Below, piece by piece: positions 19,135-28,245 of a stretch of DNA of 64,000 nucleotides. The stretch lies in assembly GCF_000348985.1 (NCBI RefSeq), contig NC_035924.1, positions 434,001 to 498,000 on the forward strand, written 5' to 3'. Position numbers and translations under genes: made by a program. The notes under the pieces are model-generated. The model worked only from the letters and a program-made list of their open reading frames with translations, ran no database searches and was not told the origin of the DNA. Source of the DNA: Huiozyma naganishii CBS 8797 (Eukaryota; Ascomycota; Saccharomycetes; Saccharomycetales; Saccharomycetaceae). The stretch's first letter is position 1. Each line of letters begins with the position of its first letter.

Positions 19135-19506
19135 ATGGATAGACCGTACGCCGTATATGAATCTCCAGACATTCCCTCAAAAAAATTCACTGTAGTTCCA
19201 GGAAACCCGCGTTATGAGACAACTGATGGTGTAACGACAAGGCCGAGCGACCACGTATTAAATGCCGGGCAAATAGATAGGGACAAACCCTCTGAGCCGA
19301 AACGGGAAGCTGACGGATCCGAGCAATTCACTAAATTAAGCCAATTGAGAATGAATTTAACGGGCCTGCAGGACGATATTAACGAATTCCTCACGGAACA
19401 AATGGACGTAGCCAAGGCCAAGAAGGCCAAGTTGGACTCTTTGGAGCAAGATGCCCGGATCGAAGAGGAAATCAACGGTCTGCTAGATGGTAAGGACGAC
19501 GATTGA
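19135..19506 (+). CDS. GON7: Gon7, KEOPS/EKC complex subunit
   Basis: 123 aa from the ATG at 19135 (MDRPYAVYESPD), identical in length to S. cerevisiae Gon7 (YJL184W). The open frame extends 20 codons upstream only to a GTG, with a stop before it, so the ATG is preferred. The conserved core TTRPSDHVLNAGQIDRDKPS, a second block LTGLQDDINEFL and an acidic C-terminus (LLDGKDDD) are clear. Gon7 is the small, largely disordered subunit of KEOPS, which makes t6A37 in tRNAs and affects telomeres and transcription. A Cbf1 site lies 131 bp upstream. Confidence 0.95.
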   Translation: MDRPYAVYESPDIPSKKFTVVPGNPRYETTDGVTTRPSDHVLNAGQIDRDKPSEPKREADGSEQFTKLSQLRMNLTGLQDDINEFLTEQMDVAKAKKAKLDSLEQDARIEEEINGLLDGKDDD

Positions 19507-19881
19507 TGAACGGAGTAGCAACCTCCACTGTAGACGGTATGCATATCTTTTATTATCTGTAGACAGTACATAACCAGCAAAGTTCAATAGCATTTATACT
19601 TTTTTGTGGTAGCGCCGTGCATACGTTTTTTCCTCTCTTTCTCGTACAACAAGATGTTGCAAGAAAATAGAGATTGATTGATCTAAAAATATTCTTAGTT
19701 TCTTCACAATGGGAAGTGGCATCGTTCGAAAGAGATTGTTGTGGGTTCTCAGATTTGGCGAGCTGCTTGTCTGACTGCCGTGGCTTATACAGATTATTCA
19801 GACTAACAATCTGTCACGGTACGCCATTGAGGGAAATTTGCAGGTTTGTTGCTACTTATTGCTATCATCGCACTGGTAAAA
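19507..19881. other. GON7 / MNN11 intergenic region
   Basis: 375 bp containing the GON7 terminator region and MNN11 promoter. Small open frames inside start at non-ATG codons. No distinct site identified. Confidence 0.5.
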
Positions 19882-21126
19882 ATGGCGTTCAAGCCTAAGG
19901 GTAAGTCGCACCAGCCTCCAACTTGGGGGTTTGGCCTTCCGCCTCTGAATAATATGAAAAAATCATTAGGAAGGAAGAGAAAATGTGTCAAGTGGTCTGC
20001 CGGTCTCGGTGTTGTCTTCTTTGTTGTTTTCATTATTTTGCATGGGTTTCCTGGATCGAAAAGAAATCCAGAAACTTCAATTGTTCCAGCACATGGTTAC
20101 TATGTTAATGAGGTACCCGCATCTAGCCAATTGATATTCCCAACTGTGGAGCATACTCCAATATTGAAGGATATGGGGATCAGGTCTTTATTTATTTTGC
20201 GTATGGAGGTCGACGGGTCGAAGAGATACGTTTATAAGCCGAATGATGTTCCACTGCCAGACGAGGAGAAAAAAAAAATTATGAGCCAAGAGACTTTGGC
20301 TAAACGTGCATTTTTAGATCATGGTAAATTAGTTTATCGCAGAGAAAACGAACTCAAAACAGTTATTGTAAGCTTGATTGATTTCGAGAACGAGGATCTA
20401 GATAGCATTATCGCCGTTGTCCAAAACAGAGTAGACTACGCCCAGAAGCACAACTATGGTGTTTATATTCGCTGGATACAAGAATTTATACCAATTTTAG
20501 CGGAACAAGATCTCTCTCGGAGCGGAGAGTTCTGTAAACTACTGGTAATGAGGGCCGCCATGCATGCTTTCCCAAACGCAGAAAACTTCCTATTTGTTGA
20601 CAACAAATCTTTGATAATGAATCTCAAACTATCTGTCGAAAGGGATATCTTGAATCCCAGTACATTGGATCTTACTTTAAAGAGAGACGTGTCAGTCTCA
20701 ACAAATTCACCAATCAAAACGTACACCAACTTAGACCTGAAGTCTGTTAAACTGATCATTCCCCAAAATAACAGGGGCGAACTTGACATATCCTCGTTTT
20801 TGGTCAAGAACAGCGTGCAAAGTAAGGCGTTCTTGGAGTACGTTTCAGATCCGCTAATTAGGGATTTTGACGGCATCAGTATATCAGAGGCTATAAGCCA
20901 TGTGCTACAATGGCACCCCGAATTGCTCTCTCGAACAGCCATCGTGATCTCAAAACTAATGTCAAGCGAATACGATGCAGAGACGCTGCTTGATGAGAAC
21001 CAGAACTCGTTCCACTACTCAAAGGGTGACTTCGTTGCCCATTTCAAAGACTGTGCAGTAAAGGGAACGTGCAATGCCGACATCACAAACCTGTACAATA
21101 AACTCCAACATAATCCCTCTTCATAA
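19882..21126 (+). CDS. MNN11: Mnn11, M-Pol II alpha-1,6-mannosyltransferase subunit
   Basis: Golgi GT34-family mannosyltransferase that, with Anp1, Mnn9, Mnn10 and Hoc1, extends the N-glycan outer-chain backbone. The product is 414 aa from the ATG at 19882 (MAFKPKGKSHQPP), against 422 in S. cerevisiae (YJL183W); the longer frame begins at TTG. It is a type II membrane protein: a basic N-terminus, one signal-anchor helix at about 37-54 (SAGLGVVFFVVFIILHGF), then a luminal catalytic domain with VVSLIDFENEDLDSI and the metal/donor-site region FLFVDNKSLIMN. It is convergent with ATP12. Confidence 0.94.
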   Translation: MAFKPKGKSHQPPTWGFGLPPLNNMKKSLGRKRKCVKWSAGLGVVFFVVFIILHGFPGSKRNPETSIVPAHGYYVNEVPASSQLIFPTVEHTPILKDMGIRSLFILRMEVDGSKRYVYKPNDVPLPDEEKKKIMSQETLAKRAFLDHGKLVYRRENELKTVIVSLIDFENEDLDSIIAVVQNRVDYAQKHNYGVYIRWIQEFIPILAEQDLSRSGEFCKLLVMRAAMHAFPNAENFLFVDNKSLIMNLKLSVERDILNPSTLDLTLKRDVSVSTNSPIKTYTNLDLKSVKLIIPQNNRGELDISSFLVKNSVQSKAFLEYVSDPLIRDFDGISISEAISHVLQWHPELLSRTAIVISKLMSSEYDAETLLDENQNSFHYSKGDFVAHFKDCAVKGTCNADITNLYNKLQHNPSS

Positions 21127-21306
21127 TATGTAACAAATATAGACTATCATTGGTAAGTCGGACCTCTGCTTCCCTGAGTTCGAACAAATGAGTTATGGGC
21201 GTTCGCATCATTTCCCCTTCATAACACTAAGAATATAACTAATGCATCGTTTTCTATTTACATATGTGGTTTGTCCAAGATGAGTTCCCTTTGGCTCATC
21301 CGTAAT

Positions 21307-22359
21307 TTAAGGATTCGTTTTTTTATACGCTGCAACCGCAACTGCGGCAAGATTCCTTTTAATGTCGTGCTTATTTACGTCGTGTGTGTCCTCCACCTCT
21401 CCCCACCTGTCAGTTTGATAAATAATTTCTAATGTGGCGGCTCTTTCAATCTCGTCTAACGAATAGGTTAAGTTTTTTTGATGCACGGGATTGGTTTTAT
21501 TTTCAATCAACAGGATCCCACATATAAAAGATTTCGTCGTTAAAACGGTTTTTTCAAAGAGTGCTAGATTCCATGGTGACAAAGAGTTCAGGTACTTGGT
21601 AGCAGACTCAACGCAATCTGCAGATTGCATGTTACTCGCTATACCATGAACATCGGCGTCGAGTATTTTCAAATGTACTGTTTTCTTGGAGAAATTATCA
21701 GTCAGAAACTGTTCAACTGCTTTGATAATTGGCAAGTATAATGTATCCTGTTCTTCTCTCAGGGCACCTTCGAATTCGTCCCTGGGAGAGAAAACTAATA
21801 AGGTGTCTGTATCCAAATACCTCAGTAGATCCTTATTTATTGTATGTCTATCACCACCAATTTTCACTACCAAATCAGGAGCTGCGTTTACTGCGTTCGA
21901 AACTTCCAAGTCAATGCAACGGGATACCAACGAAGTTAGGGGCAATGAGTACGGTTTGACAGACAGGTCTGGTAAGTTCGCCCATTCTTTCCTGAGCAAA
22001 CATGCTAAAAATTGGTTACTCTTCGAGACAGCTAGTGAATTACCCATGGGGGTCCTTATTGATTTAGAGTCTAATTGTATGTGCGTCTTCCCAGGTTCTA
22101 TACTCTCATTCAATGACACATCTTTCCAGAATTTCGTACCCGTCTTATCCAGTCTATTGGTCTCCGTTTGAAGGTTATTCTCCACGGTGTTATCAGCACC
22201 AAGCGGGCTAGTATTGTTTGGTGACGTTGGTGGTACAGCATATGATCTTATAAACCGTGGTGTTTCGAAATTCCCGAGATGCCGCTTTGCCAATAGTCTA
22301 TAGCGCGCTCCACCGAATCTCCCCACATTCCTGCACAGCGTGCTAACTCCCGAGTTCAT
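21307..22359 (-). CDS. ATP12: Atp12, F1-ATPase alpha-subunit assembly chaperone
   Basis: Mitochondrial matrix chaperone that binds the F1 alpha subunit until it meets beta. The product is 350 aa from the ATG at 22359 (MNSGVSTLCRNVGRFGG), against 325 in S. cerevisiae (YJL180C). The N-terminus is Arg/Ser-rich without acids, as in a mitochondrial presequence, which supports this start over the TTG-initiated extension. Family hallmarks include FWKDVSLNE, IQLDSKSIRTPMGNSL, RKEWANLP and the C-terminal EIIYQTDRWGEVEDTHD. The gene before it in S. cerevisiae, RBH1 (YJL181W), is missing. It is divergent from PFD1. Confidence 0.95.
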   Translation of the reverse strand: MNSGVSTLCRNVGRFGGARYRLLAKRHLGNFETPRFIRSYAVPPTSPNNTSPLGADNTVENNLQTETNRLDKTGTKFWKDVSLNESIEPGKTHIQLDSKSIRTPMGNSLAVSKSNQFLACLLRKEWANLPDLSVKPYSLPLTSLVSRCIDLEVSNAVNAAPDLVVKIGGDRHTINKDLLRYLDTDTLLVFSPRDEFEGALREEQDTLYLPIIKAVEQFLTDNFSKKTVHLKILDADVHGIASNMQSADCVESATKYLNSLSPWNLALFEKTVLTTKSFICGILLIENKTNPVHQKNLTYSLDEIERAATLEIIYQTDRWGEVEDTHDVNKHDIKRNLAAVAVAAYKKTNP

Positions 22360-22557
22360 ATTTTGTGGCGATGGATCAAGTATCAGAGTAGAGATTTTAA
22401 TTGCTTCATCCAAAGATATTGTTCAAAGTTGTAGGTTTTCTTATTTTCGAGATTCGTTGCACTTCAATTTGTTGAAGTGAACTATTGCAGGGACTACTTA
22501 TAGAAAAACATCAGTCCAGGCCTCCCCTCTAGCAAAATACCATACGGACAATTGGAA

Positions 22558-22902
22558 ATGACGACCCCACAGTTGATGCAGGAAATGACGGCCAGTCTGC
22601 GGAGTTACAAAGTTCAATTGGACACCGTAAACCAACAGCTGTTCCACATAGAAAGACAAGACAAGCTTGCAGCTGTTACTGCGAAAGAGTTGAACTCATA
22701 CCCAACAGACCATGTGTGGAGGTCCTGTGGCCGGGCATTTATCTTACAGGAGAAGGACAAGTACGTTGCCGATCTCAGCAGCGGTGAGGCAGCGCTAAAG
22801 GAGCAAATGAAGAACTTGAAGATCAAGCAGAATTACTTGGAGACGAGTGTTGAGAAGACAGTTGGTAACTTGAAGAAAGTATTGGGCAAAAACGGTGAGT
22901 GA
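22558..22902 (+). CDS. PFD1: Prefoldin subunit 1 (beta type)
   Basis: 114 aa from the ATG at 22558 (MTTPQLMQEMTASLR), against 109 in S. cerevisiae (YJL179W). A two-codon extension would need a TTG start. The pattern is a beta-type prefoldin: an N-terminal coiled-coil helix (QLDTVNQQLFHIERQDKLAAV), a beta-hairpin region with VWRSCGRAFIL, and a C-terminal coiled-coil helix (LKIKQNYLETSVEKTVGNLKK). Prefoldin hands nascent actin and tubulin to the CCT chaperonin in the cytosol. Confidence 0.95.
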   Translation: MTTPQLMQEMTASLRSYKVQLDTVNQQLFHIERQDKLAAVTAKELNSYPTDHVWRSCGRAFILQEKDKYVADLSSGEAALKEQMKNLKIKQNYLETSVEKTVGNLKKVLGKNGE

Positions 22903-23057
22903 GATCGCCTGCAATTTCAGTGGTTAATAAACCACGCGTATAATTAAGAGAGGTGTATAAAATGTACAATATATATCGGTTCAATAATAGCAAGGGCACG
23001 GCATAAGCGCGCCTTTTATTAGAGAAGCGCCAATCAGCGTTGTCCCGTTGATCTTAT

Positions 23058-23894
23058 TCATACAGCGCTGTAGCCAACTCTTTGAGAGGAGGACCTCGAG
23101 CCAAATATCTTGGACAAGACCTCTTTACAGAATTCTGGGAGTGCCACGACCAACTGTTTAGAGCGTTCCGTGAACTCGGCCCTGAAATCATCCATGTTCC
23201 CTCCTCTTGTGTTCATGTACGATGTTACCAGTAAATATATCAAAGTGAACAGGATGGCGTAAATGAACACCCAAGAAAACCAAGACCACCCACTGCCCGC
23301 ATTTTCCTTCCTTTTATCATCGTTACTGCCGCCATTACCGTCACCGCTGTTGTCCCCATTATTGGGTGGTGCATCCTGGTTTTTCTTCAAGCAACCAGAT
23401 GGACCCCTCAGTGACAACTGTATTTTGTCATCACTCCAAGAACTCGAGACAACCTCGTCTGTCTTCATGTTATTGTTGCAAGTGAAATCAACTGTCGCAC
23501 CGACAACATACTCCCCCCATTTCGCTCCATCCAACACCAGATGCAACCTGCCCTCATCCTCATTGACATTATACGCCAAGTTATCCTTGAAGTCGATAAC
23601 GTGCGTGAGGATCGGATCTTTATCTTTCAGAGTAACCTCCGTGACTCCGCATAAGACATCGCGGCTATCGCACTCCTTAAACCTTTCATCGTCTTTACCG
23701 TCACCATCCTCACACACTCTCAACCACCACTTGTCCTTAGTGGTGCTTGGCGGCGTGTTCCTCTCCACTTCCCCGAACAGAGCAGCCTGGTCAACCTGGT
23801 ATTTCTTCAATATATCGTGAGAGCCACATTTTATCGAGTGCACAAATGGGAGCACCCCAGCAACGGCCAATATGGAAACCAGATTCAATCTCAT
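23058..23894 (-). CDS. ATG27: Atg27, autophagy membrane protein
   Basis: 278 aa, near the 271 of S. cerevisiae Atg27 (YJL178C). A signal peptide covers about residues 1-20 (LVSILAVAGVLPFVHS). A Cys-containing luminal MRH-like domain follows (CGSHDILKKY, then CEDGDG, CDSRDVLCG, CNNN, GCLKK). An Asn/Gly/Asp-rich linker leads to one transmembrane helix (WSWFSWVFIYAILFTLIYLL). The extreme C-terminus YSAV is the known tyrosine sorting signal for AP-3 routing to the vacuole. Atg27 helps Atg9 cycle to the phagophore assembly site. Confidence 0.95.
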   Translation of the reverse strand: MRLNLVSILAVAGVLPFVHSIKCGSHDILKKYQVDQAALFGEVERNTPPSTTKDKWWLRVCEDGDGKDDERFKECDSRDVLCGVTEVTLKDKDPILTHVIDFKDNLAYNVNEDEGRLHLVLDGAKWGEYVVGATVDFTCNNNMKTDEVVSSSWSDDKIQLSLRGPSGCLKKNQDAPPNNGDNSGDGNGGSNDDKRKENAGSGWSWFSWVFIYAILFTLIYLLVTSYMNTRGGNMDDFRAEFTERSKQLVVALPEFCKEVLSKIFGSRSSSQRVGYSAV

Positions 23895-24187
23895 TGTTTA
23901 TCAAAGCCAGTGTATTCCCTGTAAATGTATCCCAACTGGCCACGACCCTTTAGTCCCACCCCTTCAGCGACAGAACTGCTCTGTGCGAAGTGCAACGGGT
24001 CCAAAAACGGCCCTTTTCTTCAAAACTGAGATTTCCAGTACATTTTTCGTTTTTTGGGTACAAATATTTGCACCCAGACATTTCTTAAAAAGTTTTGTGA
24101 CTGTTTTTTGCTGAAAAAGAAATTTGAGAGAAAAAGATAAATCAATTTCCCGATTAGGTATTAAGTACTGCTTTCCTCGGCACACTG

Positions 24188-24237
24188 GGTGGGGGGAGGG
24201 GGGGGATGCCCTCTGGGAGGAAAGGGCGGGGCGGGAG
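24188..24237. repeat. G-rich tract upstream of RPL17 (G-quadruplex candidate)
   Basis: A + strand block with G runs of 6, 8, 3, 3, 4 and 3 within about 50 bases, roughly 250-300 bp upstream of the RPL17 ATG. It satisfies the four-run G-quadruplex pattern. It is unusual for a yeast intergenic region. Confidence 0.75.
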
Positions 24238-24487
24238 TGGCACTGACGAGAGGAGGGCTCTGCCTGGGCTTTTGCCTAGCTCTTCCTTCCGGCGGTGGTA
24301 ATGCAGACCCGTGGGAGGGACGCAAGGAGGGTTCTGGAAACCTGTCTCGTTCTTTGGCAAATTTCATCTGTACTAGATGTCTTGTTAGGTGCATTGACTC
24401 TTGCTAGTGCTGTTATCTGTTGTTGTTTGCTATTTTACATAGAGTTCCCCCTTAGACCACACTCCCCCAAGTAATACATCAACAGCA

Positions 24488-25042
24488 ATGGCTAGATACG
24501 GTGCTACCTCCACTAACCCAGCTAAGACCGCCTCTGCTCGTGGTTCTTACTTGCGTGTTTCTTACAAGAACACCAGAGAAACTGCCCAAGCTATCAGCGG
24601 TTGGGAATTGACCAAGGCTCAGCAATACTTGGACCAAGTTTTGGACCACAAGAGAGCCATTCCATTCAGAAGATTCAACTCCTCCATCGGTAGAGCTTCC
24701 CAAGGTAAAGAATTTGGTGTCACCAAGGCCAGATGGCCAGCCAAGTCCGTCAAGTTCATCCAAGGTTTGTTGCAGAACGCTGCTGCCAACGCTGAAGCCA
24801 AGGGTCTAGACGGCACCAAGCTATTTGTCTCCCACATCCAGGTCAACCAAGCTCCAAAGCAGAGAAGAAGAACCTACAGAGCTCACGGTAGAATCAACAA
24901 GTACGAGTCCAGTCCATCCCACATTGAATTGGTTCTAACTGAAAAGGAGGAAACCGTCAAGAAGGCTGCCGAGAAGAAGATGGTCAGATACACTTCCAGA
25001 CAGAGAGGTAAGATTGCCGCTCAAAAGCGTATTACCGCTTAA
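24488..25042 (+). CDS. RPL17: Ribosomal protein uL22 (Rpl17), intronless
   Basis: 184 aa in one uninterrupted frame, the same length as S. cerevisiae Rpl17A/B, starting MARYGATSTNPAKT and ending QKRITA. uL22 lines the polypeptide exit tunnel of the large subunit. Position matches RPL17B (YJL177W). The S. cerevisiae genes, to my knowledge, carry an intron inside the coding region, and this one has none: the reading frame is continuous with no GTATGT/TACTAAC pair. Codon use is strongly biased to the preferred yeast set. It converges on SWI3 (390 bp). Confidence 0.96.
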   Translation: MARYGATSTNPAKTASARGSYLRVSYKNTRETAQAISGWELTKAQQYLDQVLDHKRAIPFRRFNSSIGRASQGKEFGVTKARWPAKSVKFIQGLLQNAAANAEAKGLDGTKLFVSHIQVNQAPKQRRRTYRAHGRINKYESSPSHIELVLTEKEETVKKAAEKKMVRYTSRQRGKIAAQKRITA

Positions 25043-25432
25043 ATAGGTTAAAAATTGTAAATTTTTAAAGTTATAAGTATTAATATCATTATCATCTCAA
25101 TATAAAAGAAAACAGACGTACCGTTACCCATGCAATGAAGTGTAAATAGTGAGCTTATACATGTACTTTGAATCAGTATTAAACCATGTTTTACCTCATT
25201 TACAAAATTCTGTGGGGACAGTATCACTATTTCCAGATCTATAGCCTTATTGGAGCTATGGCTAAGAAATTCAGTTCTATGTACATATTAAAGAGGAGCT
25301 CCTATCTTATTGTTAAGCAAAACTTATCCCGTAAGAATGCCAATTGTAGCCGACGTAAGCTACTCCTTCTAAATGTTTTTTTAATAAAGATAGAAATATT
25401 ACACTGTCGATGGTCGCTAAACCATTGACACA
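25043..25432. other. RPL17 / SWI3 convergent 3' region
   Basis: 390 bp, AT-rich. An 80-codon frame inside has no recognisable character and lies between two gene ends; I treat it as chance. Confidence 0.55.
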
Positions 25433-28012
25433 TCATCCAGACCAATATCTATAAAAGTGTGGAGCCTCGAGAGAAATCGGTTTGATATCTGACTCGCTTT
25501 TACCCTCGTTAGTTGTCTCAGCCTCGTTGTCGTCTCCAACTGTGGAACCCGTAGCCGCGGCTGATTGGGAGGCAGAACCAATACTTAGACTCATTGGTTG
25601 AGCGAGCAGTATCCTCGCTTGTTCGACATGAGCGGACAACTTCTGTCTCTGCGCCTCATCTTGAACAGCATCCGTCGTCTTGCTGAATTTCTCTAGTATC
25701 TGGTGCGCACTTTTAGCGAACGACAACCTTTGAATCAAAAACTCCTCCTGTTTCCGTTGGAGCAACTTCTTTTCTAGCTCCAGTGCTTTCTCCAATTTAT
25801 CGAATGTAGCTAGTTTCAGGTTAACTTTGTGAGATTGAATCTGCACGAGTTTATTCGCCAACTTATTTAGCTGTCTCTCCTCGTTTGTCGCAAACACTTT
25901 GGAACGGACACCCAGGGTCGCCAGCGCTATCTCTGTGGCTTCCTTTGCTGGAGATTTGGAAGAAGTGTCAACAGTAGGTTCTTCTTTCGCTTTGTCGACA
26001 ATATCGGCTTCCACCTTGTTGTCGTCATCGGCTTCCACCTTGTTGTAGTCATCATCTTTCACTTTGCTATCTTCATTAGTTACCACCTTACTATCTTCAT
26101 TGGCTTCCACTTTACTGTCGTCATCAGTCTTCGTCTTGCTATCGTTGTCCAGTTTTGTTTGGCCCTCTATTCCTGGAGTGTCACCCTCTTTTGTGGCGTG
26201 TAGCGCTTTCAAGCCACGGTTAGTCATCGCTTGGACGACTTTAGGATCGACCATCCCGACTAGGAATGCAATTGTGGACAACACCGGGTTATCACTCTTG
26301 GAGAAAGGTAAATGTGGGGCGTACTTCAGAGGACCCATCCCTGTTGCCGATGCGCCGCTGTCCTGGAACAGGAATTTGTCCTCAATAGGCAACTGCAAAA
26401 ACTTGAGTATGCAGTGCTCTGGGGTCCTTGTCCCCACTGTTTTGGCAATCTGATACCAGTCCGGGCCGTTTGTCTGTATTGCCTGCAAGAGGCTGATGAC
26501 TTCGTTCTTTGTCCAGTCATCCTCGTCTGTGGATTGTAAGATTTTAGGTTTCTTTGGTGCTCGATCCGAGATGCCCGTCTCCTCGTCGTTTGAGAGTTCT
26601 CTTTTCAGCGACGTGCTTGTCGTTTGATCGGTCTCTGCCTCCACAGACGGCGATGGTTCCGTCGATTTTGCAGTGGGTTGTGCTCCGTATTTTCTTTCCT
26701 CCTCCTTTAAGTACTTATGGAGTGTACTTCTTGGGTTATCAACGTCCATCATTTTCTTCAATTTCGACATATCGGGCAGTTGCACTGATGGTTTGTAACT
26801 TTCGAAAGGGAAATACCCTCTTGGTGCGTCGTGTTTTGTCGCGTACTCTCCCGTCAGAGGTGGTTCAATATTTTTGGGCAATACTTTTGCGTCTACTTGG
26901 TAGTTGATGAGCCCCCATTTCATGAGGAATTTGTGGACTCTGAAGAGTACCGCCGCGTCCCCCGAGACGTTTCTTCTTGCTGCCGTGACACTAAAGTATT
27001 CGTTTGGGTTCAGTCTGTACGAGTTGACCATGAAGTTTCTGTACTTGACGTAGATTTCTGGTGTCTTTGACGCTATTCTGTTCGTAAAGAACTCTGGCAG
27101 GGACTTTCTTTCGATCTGGTGAATCTTTGTCAGGTGGAACCAGGAGGCGTAGTTCGGTATGACGATCTCGTGAGATTGTGGGACGCACAGTTCCTCGTCC
27201 TGTTCAATCCCGTTCCTTGATTCCTGCGGCCCGCCATTCTCCGTCGCAGGTTCTTCTGTTTCCTCTCGGGGCGTTGGAGGAGCGTCTTGCAAAGTAGCAG
27301 GTTCATCTTGCATAGTAACAGGTTCATCCTGCAAATTAGCAGGTTCATCTTGCATAGTAGCAGGTTCATCTTGGACATTCGCAGGTCCGTCTTGCATAGC
27401 GCCAGGTCCGTCTTGGTCCATTGGATGGCCGTTCTCAAGTGTAGTAGGTCCATTCTCGAGTGTCGTAGGTTCGTTTTGGTCTGTCGGAAGTCCGTCTTGG
27501 TTTGAGTGCGGTTCGTCTTGGGAAAATTGTGGCCCATCTTGTAATGTAGCAGATTCGTCCTGCAGTGTAGCAGGTTCGTCTTGGCCAATAATAGGTTGAT
27601 CTTGTAGCGTAGCAGATTCTTCTTGGTCAATGACAGGTCCGTCTTGGTCAACAACAGGTCCATCTTGATTGATAACAGGTTCCTCTGTCTGTTCAGTTTG
27701 TTGTGTGGTAGGATCATTTGCTAGTCCTGTCTGTTCTTCTTGTAGCGTAGTGGGTTCTTCCGTCTGCTCTTCTTGTTGTGTAGTGGGTTCTTCCTGTTGT
27801 GTAGTAAGATTTTCTGGGAGCCCTGTCTGTGCTTCTTGGCCATCACGCGTTTCTGGTTCATCCATGTCCATAGGAGAGTCACCTTGGGGTGTTGCACTCT
27901 GGTCTCCCCCAATAAGAGGCCCAGTACTCTCCTGAGTCCCCGGATCCCCATTCCCAGGGCCCCCGCTCTCACCACTGCCCAGCTGCATCACACCCGCATC
28001 TTCCAAATCCAT
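25433..28012 (-). CDS. SWI3: Swi3, SWI/SNF remodelling complex subunit
   Basis: Scaffold subunit of the SWI/SNF chromatin remodeller. 859 aa, against 825 in S. cerevisiae (YJL176C). An acidic, repeat-rich N-terminus (about 1-270) is made of degenerate QDEPATL-like units. The SWIRM domain follows (about 284-375, VIPNYASWFHLTKIHQIERK to FRVHKFLMKWGLINYQ), then a SANT domain (about 495-545, DWTKNEVISLLQAIQ with the conserved W and CILKFLQLPIED). A second acidic repeat block (DSKVEANEDSKV-type, about 625-670) precedes a leucine-zipper coiled coil (about 715-775). It ends in a Glu-rich tail. It diverges from KRE9 over a short promoter. Confidence 0.96.
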   Translation of the reverse strand: MDLEDAGVMQLGSGESGGPGNGDPGTQESTGPLIGGDQSATPQGDSPMDMDEPETRDGQEAQTGLPENLTTQQEEPTTQQEEQTEEPTTLQEEQTGLANDPTTQQTEQTEEPVINQDGPVVDQDGPVIDQEESATLQDQPIIGQDEPATLQDESATLQDGPQFSQDEPHSNQDGLPTDQNEPTTLENGPTTLENGHPMDQDGPGAMQDGPANVQDEPATMQDEPANLQDEPVTMQDEPATLQDAPPTPREETEEPATENGGPQESRNGIEQDEELCVPQSHEIVIPNYASWFHLTKIHQIERKSLPEFFTNRIASKTPEIYVKYRNFMVNSYRLNPNEYFSVTAARRNVSGDAAVLFRVHKFLMKWGLINYQVDAKVLPKNIEPPLTGEYATKHDAPRGYFPFESYKPSVQLPDMSKLKKMMDVDNPRSTLHKYLKEEERKYGAQPTAKSTEPSPSVEAETDQTTSTSLKRELSNDEETGISDRAPKKPKILQSTDEDDWTKNEVISLLQAIQTNGPDWYQIAKTVGTRTPEHCILKFLQLPIEDKFLFQDSGASATGMGPLKYAPHLPFSKSDNPVLSTIAFLVGMVDPKVVQAMTNRGLKALHATKEGDTPGIEGQTKLDNDSKTKTDDDSKVEANEDSKVVTNEDSKVKDDDYNKVEADDDNKVEADIVDKAKEEPTVDTSSKSPAKEATEIALATLGVRSKVFATNEERQLNKLANKLVQIQSHKVNLKLATFDKLEKALELEKKLLQRKQEEFLIQRLSFAKSAHQILEKFSKTTDAVQDEAQRQKLSAHVEQARILLAQPMSLSIGSASQSAAATGSTVGDDNEAETTNEGKSESDIKPISLEAPHFYRYWSG
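27205..27725. repeat. Degenerate minisatellite in SWI3 N-terminal coding region
   Basis: Tandem units of about 21 bp encode variants of QDEPATL/QDGPANV, with GGTTCATCTTGC-type cores recurring on the + strand. Units differ mainly at third positions and by indels in whole codons. Confidence 0.8.
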
Positions 28013-28245
28013 AACTCTCGCCGCAGCCGCCGCAACCAGCCCACAACCACCAACAACAGCAACACCAACTGCGAGTCAACGCCGTCTTCGACTTCAAATC
28101 GAGGCCTCAGAAACGCGCTGAGAGACCGGGTTACACCGCGTTGCAATTTTTGATGTCGAATTCGAATTCGAAGAAGACGACGGTTGCAGTTGTTGTAGTG
28201 GTTGGTCTGATGGTGGCAGGACGGGCACGTAGCAAGCTGAGCAGG

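Noticed and set aside
25186..25428. 80-codon frame between RPL17 and SWI3
   Set aside because: It lies in a convergent 3' gap, has no recognisable motif and is rich in codons expected from AT-rich random sequence.
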